A stretch of DNA of 64,000 nucleotides from Mycobacterium sp. ST-F2. GTDB taxonomy: Bacteria; Actinomycetota; Actinomycetes; Mycobacteriales; Mycobacteriaceae. Below are positions 56,059 through 64,000 of the stretch, piece by piece. Position numbers and translations under genes: made by a program. Each line of letters opens with the position of its first letter. Position 1 is the first letter of the stretch. The stretch is taken from contig NZ_JMHT01000008.1 of NCBI RefSeq assembly GCF_001905655.1, forward strand, positions 62,001 through 126,000, given 5' to 3'. The notes beneath the pieces were generated by a model. The model was given only the letters and a program-made list of their open reading frames with translations. It did no database searches and was not told where the DNA came from.

Positions 56059-59000
56059 ATGACCTCCCCGGGGCAGCAATCGATCCAAACCCCGTTGGCG
56101 GGGCTCGTCCAACTCGCACTCACCGATCCTGGCCTGCAGGAACTGACGCGGCAGGCCGCTGAAGGCGTCGCCGAGCAGGCGCTGGTGGGCCCGGTCAGCG
56201 CCCGCCTCCCGGTCGCGGCGGCGCTGGCTGCCGCCGGCCCGGTGCTGGTCGTCACCGCCACCGGCCGCGAGGCCGACGATCTCACCGCCGAACTGCGGGC
56301 CGTGCACGGCGACGCCGTGGCGCTGTTCCCGTCGTGGGAGACGCTGCCGCACGAGCGGCTCTCGCCCGGTGTCGACACCGTCGGCGCCCGGTTGACGGTG
56401 CTGCGCCGGCTGGCCCTGCCCGACGACGCCCGGCTCGGTCCGCCGCTGCGCGTGGTGGTCACCACGGCGCGGTCGCTGCTGCAGCCGCTGGCCGGCGGGC
56501 TCACGGACGCCGAGCCGGTGACGCTGACCATCGGCGGCGAAGCCGACTTCGACGACACCGTCGCGCGGCTGGTCGAGCTCGCCTACACGCGCGTCGACAT
56601 GGTCGGCAAGCGCGGCGAATTCGCCGTCCGCGGAGGCATTCTCGACGTCTTCACGCCGACCGCCGAGCACCCGGTCCGTATCGAGTTCTGGGGTGACGAA
56701 GTCACCGAGATGCGCATGTTCTCGGTGGCCGACCAGCGGTCCATCCCCGAGATCGCCATCGAGACGGTGATCGCGATGCCGTGCCGCGAACTGTTGCTGA
56801 CCGACGACGTCCGCGAGCGTGCGGCGGAAATCGGCGCGGGCCTGCCGAGCAGCGACAACCAGGTCACCGGCAGCGTCGCCGACATGATGGCCAAGCTCGC
56901 CGAGGGCATTCCCGTCGACGGCATGGAAGCGCTGCTGCCGGTGCTGCGCCCCGGCGAACTGGCGCTGCTCACCGACCGGCTGCCGGCCGGTGCGCCGCTG
57001 CTGATCTGCGATCCGGAGAAGGTCCGCACCCGCGCGGCCGATCTGATCAAGACGGGTCGCGAATTCTTGGAGGCCTCGTGGTCGGTGGCCGCCGTGGGCG
57101 GCGACGCGCCGATTGACGTTGAGCAGCTTGGTGGTTCGGGATTCCGGGACTTCGCGGAGGTTCGGGAATCCGCGGCCGCCGGCGGTCACCCGTGGTGGAC
57201 GCTCAGCCAGCTGGCCAACGAGACGGCGCTCGAAGTGGACATCCGGCCGGCGCCGTCGGCCCGCAGCCAGCAGAGCCTCGAAGAGATTTTCGCGATGCTG
57301 CGCGCGCACATCGCCACCGGCGGGCTCGCCGCGGTGGTCACCCCCGGTACCGGTACCGCGCACCGCGTGGTCGAGCAGCTGAGTGAATCCGATGTCGCCG
57401 CAACGATGTTGGAGCCCGGTGCGGCGCCCAAGGCCGGAGTCGTCGGCGTCATCAAGGGTCCGCTGCATGACGGTCTGATTCTGCCCGGCGTCAATCTCGT
57501 GGTCATCACCGAGACCGACCTGACGGGTAACCGGGCCACGGTCACCGAGGGGAAAAGGCTTGCCGCCAAACGGCGTAACGTCGTCGACCCCTTGGCGTTG
57601 ACGGCCGGCGACCTGGTGGTGCACGACCAGCACGGCATCGGCAAGTTCGTCGAGATGACCGAACGCGTGGTCGGTGGCGCCCGCCGTGAGTACCTGGTGC
57701 TGGAGTACGCGTCGGCCAAACGCGGTGGCGGTTCCGACCGGCTGTACGTGCCGATGGACTCGCTGGATCAGCTGTCGCGCTACGTCGGCGGCACCGAGCC
57801 CACGCTGAGCCGGCTCGGCGGCAGCGACTGGACCAACACGAAGACCAAGGCGCGCAAGGCGGTTCGTGAGATTGCCGGCGAATTGGTGTCGCTGTACGCC
57901 AAGCGGCAGTCCGCGCCGGGGCATGCTTTCGCGCCGGACACCCCGTGGCAGGCCGAGATGGAGGACGCGTTCGGCTTCACCGAGACCATGGACCAGTTGA
58001 CCGCCATCACCGAGGTCAAGGCCGACATGGAAAAGCCGGTCCCGATGGACCGGGTCATCTGCGGTGACGTCGGCTACGGCAAGACCGAGATCGCGGTCCG
58101 CGCGGCGTTCAAGGCCGTACAGGACGGTAAGCAGGTCGCAGTGCTGGTGCCGACGACGCTGCTGGCCGACCAGCACCTGCAGACCTTCACCGCACGCATG
58201 GCCGGTTTCCCGGTGACGGTCAAGGGGCTGTCGCGGTTCACCGATCCGGCCGAATCTCGTTTGGTGATCGAGGGTTTGAAGGACGGCTCGGTCGACGTGG
58301 TCATCGGCACGCACCGGCTGCTGGCGACCGGCGTCACCTGGAAAGACCTCGGCCTGGTGATCGTCGACGAGGAACAGCGGTTCGGCGTCGAGCACAAAGA
58401 GCACATCAAATCGATGCGCACCCACGTCGACGTGCTGACCATGAGCGCCACCCCGATCCCGCGAACGTTGGAGATGAGCCTGGCCGGCATCCGGGAGATG
58501 TCGACGATCCTGACGCCGCCCGAGGAACGCTTCCCCGTGCTGACTTACGTTGGGCCGCATGACGACAAACAGGTCGCCGCGGCCCTGCGGCGCGAACTGC
58601 TGCGTGACGGGCAGGCGTTCTACATCCACAACCGGGTGAAGTCGATCGACAGCGCGGCCGCGCGGGTACGGCAGCTGGTGCCCGAGGCGCGAGTTGTCGT
58701 GGCGCACGGGCAGATGCCCGAGGAGATGCTCGAGAAGACCGTCGAGGGCTTCTGGAATCGCGAGTACGACATCCTGGTGTGCACCACGATTGTCGAGACA
58801 GGCCTTGACATTTCGAACGCCAACACGCTGATCGTAGAGCGCGCCGACACCTTCGGCCTGTCGCAGCTGCACCAGCTGCGGGGCCGCGTCGGCCGCAGCC
58901 GCGAGCGTGGCTACGCGTATTTCCTGTACCCGCCCGAGGTGCCGCTCACCGAGACCGCGCACGACCGGCTGGCCACCATCGCGCAGAACAACGACCTGGG

Positions 59001-59709
59001 TGCCGGCATGGCCGTCGCGATGAAGGACCTCGAGATTCGCGGCGCGGGCAACGTGCTCGGTGTCGAACAGTCCGGGCACGTCGCGGGCGTCGGCTTCGAT
59101 CTGTACGTCCGGCTGGTCGGTGAGGCCGTCGAGGCCTACCGGGCCGCGGTGGACGGCAAAACCATTGCCGCCGTGGAGGAACCGAAGGAGGTGCGGGTCG
59201 ACCTGCCGATCGACGCGCATCTGCCGCCGGACTACATCGGCAGCGACCGGCTGCGGCTGGAGGCCTACCGCCGGTTGGCTGCGGCGTCCGATCATGCCGC
59301 CGTGGCGTCCGTGGTCGAGGAGCTGGTGGACCGCTACGGACCGCTGCCCGAACCCGCGCAGCGGTTGGTCGCCGTGGCTCGGTTGCGGCTGCTGTGCCGC
59401 GAGTACGGCGTCACCGAGGTATCCGCAATCTCGGATTCGACCATCCGCCTGACGCCGCTGACACTCCTGGACTCGGGGCAACTGCGGCTCAAGAGGATGT
59501 ATCCGGGCGCCACATATCGGGCGACGACATCGACGGTGCAGATCCCGATTCCGCGGGCCGGTGCCGGGGTCGGTGCACCGCGCATCCGCGACCTCGAACT
59601 GGCGCGTGCGGTGGCCGGTTTGCTGCTGGTGCTCGACGGGAAAGCGGCCGGTGAAGTTGATATCACCGACTTGGGAGGTAGTGCGGTGGGAGAGGCGGAT
59701 CGCGCATGA
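56059..59709 (+). CDS. mfd: Transcription-repair coupling factor
   Basis: 1216 aa from ATG 56059; TACAAT (56043-56048) ends 10 nt upstream. The N-terminal UvrB-homology region ([22 protein letters not shown]), RNA polymerase-interacting domain ([17 protein letters not shown]), and RecG-type translocase with Walker [16 protein letters not shown] and [12 protein letters not shown], then [11 protein letters not shown] and [15 protein letters not shown], are all present; the C-terminal TRCF domain follows. It removes RNA polymerase stalled at lesions and recruits UvrA. Length is full. Confidence 0.97.
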   Translation: MTSPGQQSIQTPLAGLVQLALTDPGLQELTRQAAEGVAEQALVGPVSARLPVAAALAAAGPVLVVTATGREADDLTAELRAVHGDAVALFPSWETLPHERLSPGVDTVGARLTVLRRLALPDDARLGPPLRVVVTTARSLLQPLAGGLTDAEPVTLTIGGEADFDDTVARLVELAYTRVDMVGKRGEFAVRGGILDVFTPTAEHPVRIEFWGDEVTEMRMFSVADQRSIPEIAIETVIAMPCRELLLTDDVRERAAEIGAGLPSSDNQVTGSVADMMAKLAEGIPVDGMEALLPVLRPGELALLTDRLPAGAPLLICDPEKVRTRAADLIKTGREFLEASWSVAAVGGDAPIDVEQLGGSGFRDFAEVRESAAAGGHPWWTLSQLANETALEVDIRPAPSARSQQSLEEIFAMLRAHIATGGLAAVVTPGTGTAHRVVEQLSESDVAATMLEPGAAPKAGVVGVIKGPLHDGLILPGVNLVVITETDLTGNRATVTEGKRLAAKRRNVVDPLALTAGDLVVHDQHGIGKFVEMTERVVGGARREYLVLEYASAKRGGGSDRLYVPMDSLDQLSRYVGGTEPTLSRLGGSDWTNTKTKARKAVREIAGELVSLYAKRQSAPGHAFAPDTPWQAEMEDAFGFTETMDQLTAITEVKADMEKPVPMDRVICGDVGYGKTEIAVRAAFKAVQDGKQVAVLVPTTLLADQHLQTFTARMAGFPVTVKGLSRFTDPAESRLVIEGLKDGSVDVVIGTHRLLATGVTWKDLGLVIVDEEQRFGVEHKEHIKSMRTHVDVLTMSATPIPRTLEMSLAGIREMSTILTPPEERFPVLTYVGPHDDKQVAAALRRELLRDGQAFYIHNRVKSIDSAAARVRQLVPEARVVVAHGQMPEEMLEKTVEGFWNREYDILVCTTIVETGLDISNANTLIVERADTFGLSQLHQLRGRVGRSRERGYAYFLYPPEVPLTETAHDRLATIAQNNDLGAGMAVAMKDLEIRGAGNVLGVEQSGHVAGVGFDLYVRLVGEAVEAYRAAVDGKTIAAVEEPKEVRVDLPIDAHLPPDYIGSDRLRLEAYRRLAAASDHAAVASVVEELVDRYGPLPEPAQRLVAVARLRLLCREYGVTEVSAISDSTIRLTPLTLLDSGQLRLKRMYPGATYRATTSTVQIPIPRAGAGVGAPRIRDLELARAVAGLLLVLDGKAAGEVDITDLGGSAVGEADRA

Positions 59710-60653
59710 CGGTCGTCCTGGTCGATCCGCGCCGTCCCTCGCTGATGCCGATCGACGCGCTGGTCCTGCTCACCGGCGACGTCCAATACACCGAGGAACT
59801 GCCGGTCAAGGTGCCGTGGTCGCTACCGTCGGGCCGGCCGTCCTACGGGGACACCGACAATCCGGCGCCGGTGCTGTTGTCGTCGGATCCGGAGCACCCG
59901 CAGGTTCGGGCCCGGCTCGCCGCCGGCGAGCGGCTGATCGCGGCAGACGGTTCGCAGCCCGGGGAGCGGCTCATCGACGCCGTCACGATGATGGACAAGC
60001 TGCGCACCAACGGTCCGTGGGAGAGCGAGCAGACCCACGACTCGTTGCGTCGCTACCTGCTGGAGGAGACCTACGAGTTGTTCGACGCGGTCCGGGGCGG
60101 CAACGCCGACGACGTCCGCGAGGAACTCGGAGATGTGTTGCTGCAGGTGCTGTTTCACGCGCGCATCGCCGAAGACGCGCCGCTGCACCCGTTCGGTATC
60201 GACGACGTGGCCGATACCCTGATCCGCAAACTGGGCAACCGGGTGCCGGCAGTGCTTGCCGGACAAGAGATTTCGCTGGAAGACCAGATCGCGCAGTGGG
60301 AAGAGCGTAAGGCGCTCGAGAAAGCGGCGCGGACGTCGTGCATGGACGAGGTGCCGACGGCGCTGCCCGCGCTGGCGCTGGCGCAGAAGCTGATCGAACG
60401 GACCGGCACGGCCGGGTTGCCCGCCGATCTGCTGCCGGCCGGACTCACCTCGGTGACCCTGGAACTCGGTGTCGACGCCGAAAGTGCCTTGCGCACAGTG
60501 GCTCTCGAATTCATCGACACGGTGCGGGCGACCGAGCGCCGCATCGTCGCCGCCCGCCGCGGCGACGAAGTGGCGGTGGAGTTGGACGCGGCGCCGCTGG
60601 GCGCCGTGTCAGAGGATGAGTGGCGGGAACACTGGCCGGTTCAGGCCGACTGA
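59706..60653 (+). CDS. mazG: Nucleoside triphosphate pyrophosphohydrolase MazG
   Basis: 315 aa; the ATG overlaps the mfd stop (ATGA). The MazG signature [13 protein letters not shown]...[19 protein letters not shown] holds the Mg-binding EExxE/ExxD residues. An N-terminal extension of about 90 residues ([22 protein letters not shown]) is typical of mycobacterial MazG. It hydrolyses (d)NTPs, including oxidised 5-OH-dCTP in M. tuberculosis, to limit mutation. Pairing with mfd is conserved. Confidence 0.94.
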   Translation: MTVVLVDPRRPSLMPIDALVLLTGDVQYTEELPVKVPWSLPSGRPSYGDTDNPAPVLLSSDPEHPQVRARLAAGERLIAADGSQPGERLIDAVTMMDKLRTNGPWESEQTHDSLRRYLLEETYELFDAVRGGNADDVREELGDVLLQVLFHARIAEDAPLHPFGIDDVADTLIRKLGNRVPAVLAGQEISLEDQIAQWEERKALEKAARTSCMDEVPTALPALALAQKLIERTGTAGLPADLLPAGLTSVTLELGVDAESALRTVALEFIDTVRATERRIVAARRGDEVAVELDAAPLGAVSEDEWREHWPVQAD

Positions 60654-61333
60654 GTCGCGGCCTCGTCGATCAGGTCGGCCACGGCCGCTGCCTGTGAAGC
60701 CAGCGACGCGTGGCTGGCGTCCAGTTCGATGATCTTGCGTGGGTTGATCCGCTGCGCCATGCGGCGTTCGTTGTCCGGGTGGATCATCCGGTCCTGTGTG
60801 GAGACCTGGTACCACGACGGCTTGACGCGCCACGCCGGTGCGGTCACCGTGTCACCGAAAGTCGATGCCAGTGGGGCCTTTTGGGTCACGGCCATGACGA
60901 GCGCGTCATCGTCGGACAGGTCCTGGCAGAAGCTCTCGTGGAACTTATCCTGGAGGACCCAGAGGTAGCCGTCGGAATCGGGCGCCAGGTTGGCGGCCGC
61001 CGCGGGCGGCATCTCCTGCGTGATCCCGCCCGGGCTCTCGCCGGCATCGGGCGCGAAGGCCGCGATGTACACCAGGGCCGTGACGTTGGGCAGGTCTCCG
61101 GCCTCGGTGATGACGGCGCCTCCATACGAGTGGCCGACCAGGACGACGGGGCCGTCGACCTGACTGACCATCTTGCGGGTGCGCTCGGCGTCGTCGGCCA
61201 GCGACGTCAGTGGGTTCTCCACCGCGCGCAGCGACGTGTAACCGCGGCGGTTCAGTTCGACGATCACGTTGGCCCAGTGGGCCGCACCGCCCCAAAATCC
61301 GTGTACCAGGACAACTGTTGGCTTTTCGGTCAT
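60641..61333 (-). CDS. Alpha/beta hydrolase
   Basis: 230 aa from ATG 61333 (MTEKPTVVLVHGFWGG). Oxyanion HGFWGG, nucleophile elbow VGHSYGG (Ser), and a C-terminal ELDASHASL His. The acid is probably the Asp of VSTQDRMIHP. The lid region is short, as in salicylate-esterase-like plant-type hydrolases common in actinobacteria. It is divergent from an AraC regulator 35 bp away, which probably controls it. It overlaps the mazG 3' end by 13 bp. Confidence 0.88.
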   Translation of the reverse strand: MTEKPTVVLVHGFWGGAAHWANVIVELNRRGYTSLRAVENPLTSLADDAERTRKMVSQVDGPVVLVGHSYGGAVITEAGDLPNVTALVYIAAFAPDAGESPGGITQEMPPAAAANLAPDSDGYLWVLQDKFHESFCQDLSDDDALVMAVTQKAPLASTFGDTVTAPAWRVKPSWYQVSTQDRMIHPDNERRMAQRINPRKIIELDASHASLASQAAAVADLIDEAATQSA

Positions 61334-61368
61334 GTGGGTGACACTATTTGGACGATGAGGCAAGTTCA

Positions 61369-62253
61369 ATGACCGATTCCGCGTCAAACTTTGCCAATTC
61401 ACCGGACTCGACGGTCGATGCGTTCTCCGAGATCCTCGACACCGTCCGGCTGCGCGGGCAGACCGTCGTCCGTTACGCGCCCGGATCCGCGCCGTTCAAC
61501 ATCGAGGTACCCGGCCGGCGCCTCCTGCACATCGTCGAGCACGGCAACCTCCGGCTGCGCTTGGCCGGTGGCGGGCCGCCGATCATTTTGAGCGACGGTG
61601 ATCTGGTGCTGCTCGCGCGAGGCGATCGCCACCGGCTCCAGTCCGTCGGCGACGCCGCGCGGTGGGTGACGGGGACGTTCCTCGTCGACGATGCTGTGGC
61701 TGACCCGCTGCTGTCGGTGCTGCCCGCGGCCATCGTGGTGTCCGGGCGGGGCGAGGACCGTGAGTGGTTGGAGGTCAGCCTGCGGTTGCTGGTGGCGGAG
61801 GTCGCCGGGCCGCAGCCGGGGTCGGCGGTGATGATCTCGCGCATCCTGGATCTGCTGTTCATCCACACGCTGCGGGCCTGGTCGCGGGACGCCTCGGCGC
61901 CGCCCGGATGGTTGACGGCGGCGTTGGATCCGATACTGGGCCAAGTCCTTTCGGCCATTCATCAGGATCTGGCGCGGCCGTGGTCGGTCGCCGAACTCGC
62001 GGCGATGGCCAACCTGTCGCGGACCGCCTTCGCCGAGCGCTTCACCCGGCTGCTGGGGCGGCCGCCCGCGGGTTACCTGATCGATCGTCGACTCGACCGG
62101 GCGGCTCAGCTGTTACGGACGGACGCTACGTCCGTGGCCGGCGTCGCTGCGGCAGTGGGCTACACCTCGGAGGCCGGGTTCAGCCGGGCCTTCAGCCGGC
62201 GGTTCGGTGCCCCGCCGCTGCGCTGGCGGAACACCTCGGGCCGCGCCGGTTGA
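61369..62253 (+). CDS. AraC-family transcriptional regulator
   Basis: 294 aa from ATG 61369 with GATGAGG 8 nt upstream (TTG 61348 also in frame). The N-terminal cupin_6 sensing domain (FNIEVPGRRLLHIVEHGNLRL) and C-terminal double HTH (RPWSVAELAAMANLSRTAFAERFTRLLGRPPAGYL and VAGVAAAVGYTSEAGFSRAFSRRFG) are clear. It probably regulates the divergent hydrolase gene; its ligand is unknown. Confidence 0.9.
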   Translation: MTDSASNFANSPDSTVDAFSEILDTVRLRGQTVVRYAPGSAPFNIEVPGRRLLHIVEHGNLRLRLAGGGPPIILSDGDLVLLARGDRHRLQSVGDAARWVTGTFLVDDAVADPLLSVLPAAIVVSGRGEDREWLEVSLRLLVAEVAGPQPGSAVMISRILDLLFIHTLRAWSRDASAPPGWLTAALDPILGQVLSAIHQDLARPWSVAELAAMANLSRTAFAERFTRLLGRPPAGYLIDRRLDRAAQLLRTDATSVAGVAAAVGYTSEAGFSRAFSRRFGAPPLRWRNTSGRAG

Positions 62254-62427
62254 CTCCGCGCGAGCTCGACCGCGAATGTGCAGCTAGCGCGCCTCAGCCG
62301 CCGGATCTGCGATCTGTGCGCACACTCGCGTCGGCGGCGGGCCCGGAACTTGGGATCGGTAGCCGAGCCGCCCCGGTGTGATTGCTCCAACGACGCCGAC
62401 AACGAGCGTCCAACGAAAGGAAACACC

Positions 62428-62715
62428 GTGAAGCTCCCCGCCGCAATCGAACAGCACGTCAACCGCTTCGACCGCCAGCAGAGCCTGATCATCGCGATCA
62501 GCACCGGCCTGCTGGCCTTCTGGTCGGGCTACCGCGTCGCCTGGTCGCTGTACCTGACGCTGGCCTACGACTTCCTGTTCGGATCGCTGGTCTTCCAGAT
62601 CGCGCTGTGGGGCGTGATCGGTGCTGCGGCCGCGGTCGCGGCGTTCGTGTTCTACAACCGCTACCGCACCGCGGACCAGGCCGACGCTCAGCCGAAGAGC
62701 GTCGAACCCCAGTAA
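62428..62715 (+). CDS. Small two-TM membrane protein, 95 aa
   Basis: GTG 62428 follows AAAGGA by 6 nt. Topology: short basic/aromatic N-terminus (NRFDRQQS), TM1 (LIIAISTGLLAFWSGYRVAWSL), TM2 (FQIALWGVIGAAAAVAAFVFY), and a hydrophilic C-tail (RTADQADAQPKSVEPQ). I recognise no family. Its 3' end overlaps the convergent efeB gene by 28 bp. Confidence 0.65.
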   Translation: MKLPAAIEQHVNRFDRQQSLIIAISTGLLAFWSGYRVAWSLYLTLAYDFLFGSLVFQIALWGVIGAAAAVAAFVFYNRYRTADQADAQPKSVEPQ

Positions 62716-63968
62716 TCCGACGAACCATCACGCACACCCGGCGGGCAGGCAAAGATGCCGCTGCCGGTGTGCGTGATGTATTCGTTGAGGGCGTCGTTGT
62801 CGGACAACGACCGCTGCATCGGGATGAACGATTCGGCCGGGTTGCGGACGAACGCGATGAAGAACAGGCCGGCGTCCAGATGGCCGAAACCGTCTGAGCC
62901 GTCGGTGAAGTTGTAGCCGCGGCGCAGAATCTGCGCCCCCTTGTTGGCCTCGGGGGAGGCCAACCGTACGTGTGAGTCGAGGGCGACCATCGGTTCGCCG
63001 TCGGCACCCTTGCTGTCGAAGTCCAGTGGGGTGAATTCGTCGGTGTACCCGTTGGGTGCGCCGTTGCCCTTCTGCCGCCCGATGACCCGCTCCTGCTCCG
63101 CCAGCACCGTGCGGTCCCAGGATTCGATGAGCATCCGGATGCGTCGGCTGATCAGGTACGACCCGCCCGTCATCCAGGCCGGTCCGTCGCCACCCGCGAC
63201 CCAGACGTGCTTGTCGATGGCCGCCGTGTCCTCGGCCTTCAGGTTGTTCGTTCCGTCCTTGAACCCGAACAGGTTTCGGGGCGTGGACTGAGTGACCGTC
63301 GTCGACGAGGTGCGGCCGAACCCGAGCTGTGAGTACCGCACCGCGACGGTGCCGAAGCCGACGCGCGCCAGGTTGCGAATGGCGTGCACCGCGACCTGCG
63401 GGTCGTTGGCGCAGGCCTGCACGACGATGTCGCCGCCGCAGCGGGCCGGGTCCAGCTTTTCGTTGCGGAACTTGGGCAGGTCCACCAGATGTGCCGGCCG
63501 TTGCGCATCGATGCCGAACCGGTCCTTGCCGTCCTTGCGGAAGAAGCCCGGGCCGAAGCCGATGGTCAGTGTCAGCGCGGAGGCCGAAAGGCCAAGGGCC
63601 TCACCGGTATCGGCGGGCGGAGCGTAGGGGTTCAGGCCGATGGCCCCGTGCGGGACGGCCTCGTGGCCGAGCGTCATGCGTTCGGCCATCTCGGTCCACT
63701 GCTTGAGCATCGCGATCACGTCGGACTTCTTGTCCGTCGTGACGTCGAAGGTCGCGAAGTGCATCCGGTCCTGCGCGGCGGTGACGATGCCCGCCTGGTG
63801 TGTGCCGCGGAATGGCACCGGCTTGCTCAGGCTGTCCTCCACCACGGCCGCGGATGAGCGGCCGGCCAGCGCGCCGGTGGCGGCGGCGCCGACCACGGCG
63901 GCCGTCACCCCGGCCGCGCCGAACAGTTTGCGTCGGCTGAGCCCGCCGTGTCCGCTCTGCTCGGTCAC
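62688..63968 (-). CDS. efeB: Dyp-type peroxidase/deferrochelatase EfeB
   Basis: 426 aa from GTG 63968. The Tat signal (SRRKLFGAAGVTAAVVGAAATGALAG) exports the folded haem protein. The Dyp signature is FGFKDGTNN (GxxDG, with catalytic Asp), the axial His region follows near residue 325, and the C-terminus is DAGLFFIAFVRNPAESF. EfeB takes part in EfeUOB ferrous iron uptake or haem iron release. The frame stays open without a start to the window edge, so a longer N-terminus is possible. A TGA in another frame overlaps the GTG (GTGA), possibly the stop of an upstream efeO. Confidence 0.92.
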   Translation of the reverse strand: MTEQSGHGGLSRRKLFGAAGVTAAVVGAAATGALAGRSSAAVVEDSLSKPVPFRGTHQAGIVTAAQDRMHFATFDVTTDKKSDVIAMLKQWTEMAERMTLGHEAVPHGAIGLNPYAPPADTGEALGLSASALTLTIGFGPGFFRKDGKDRFGIDAQRPAHLVDLPKFRNEKLDPARCGGDIVVQACANDPQVAVHAIRNLARVGFGTVAVRYSQLGFGRTSSTTVTQSTPRNLFGFKDGTNNLKAEDTAAIDKHVWVAGGDGPAWMTGGSYLISRRIRMLIESWDRTVLAEQERVIGRQKGNGAPNGYTDEFTPLDFDSKGADGEPMVALDSHVRLASPEANKGAQILRRGYNFTDGSDGFGHLDAGLFFIAFVRNPAESFIPMQRSLSDNDALNEYITHTGSGIFACPPGVRDGSSDYWGSTLFG

Positions 63969-64000
63969 GGCCGGCGCAGCGGCGTCAGGCTGGGGCTCAC

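Noticed and set aside
55948..59481. Very long reverse-strand ORF (1177 aa) opposite mfd
   Set aside because: It is a shadow of mfd made by strong GC bias at third positions; no domain, ribosome binding site or start evidence.

Overview
The window is high-GC actinobacterial DNA from a fast-growing, environmental-type mycobacterium (Mycolicibacterium-like). The evidence is MspA-family porins, many TANNNT promoters lying 6-7 nt upstream of start codons (leaderless genes), and gene order. The order moaB2, mscL, SAF protein, ruc, 5-FTHF ligase, galU, moeA1/glp, rimJ, glpR, tRNA-Ala, pat, alkB, pmt, rsmI, pabB, metG, tatD, rpfB, rsmA, ispE, FAAL, pth, rplY, lpqT, prs, glmU, tRNA-Gln, tetR, mfd, mazG follows the M. 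tuberculosis Rv0984-Rv1021 backbone. Species cannot be read from the window.

Layout. 1-0.6 kb: 3' end of moaB2 and a 51-aa conserved-looking ORF behind a perfect CRP-type palindrome. 1-7.3 kb: four tandem mspA-type porin genes. The first is split by a 3313-bp transposon (DDE transposase, AAA helper ATPase, DUF6431-like protein) with a 5-bp target duplication; the other three are intact. 7.4-14.3 kb: mscL, the HrcA/CIRCE-type chaperone gene ruc, a tiny metallothionein-like gene, galU, and the glp/rimJ/glpR division cluster. 14.4-20.2 kb: accessory genes (hchA, SHOCT, MgtC/DUF4010, enoyl-CoA hydratase, acyltransferase, MFS exporter whose frame has no stop at the expected place). 20.2-25.1 kb: a zinc-type operon (Zur box, L31 type B, overlapping whiB), the cAMP-dependent acetyltransferase pat with a shikimate-dehydrogenase-like gene, and lipoproteins. 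25-38.7 kb: backbone genes with a SigJ/ECF41 sigma-oxidoreductase pair and NADP-glutamate dehydrogenase. 38.7-45.1 kb: FAAL, two frameshifted LuxR-type regulators, small exported proteins. 45.2-54 kb: pth-rplY, an SDR, a fused ECF transporter, lpqT-arsC-prs-glmU. 54-64 kb: tetR, a diaminopimelate-decarboxylase-like protein lacking its PLP lysine, mfd-mazG, hydrolase/AraC pair, and the start of an efe iron/heme locus.

Functional themes. Outer-membrane permeability (porin array) sits beside turgor release (mscL). Several genes have readable local control: CRP, CIRCE/HrcA, Zur, ECF41, and palindromic operators. Many genes are joined by 1-4 nt start/stop overlaps, suggesting translational coupling: transposase-ATPase, rpmE2-whiB, pat-aroE-like, oxidoreductase-sigma, rpfB-rsmA, ecfA-ecfT, arsC-lpqT and mfd-mazG. 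Two divergent gene pairs (pmt/rsmI and metG/tatD) appear to be driven by a single 10-bp symmetric element in which the two -10 boxes share a TA step. No CRISPR array, rRNA or replication origin was seen.
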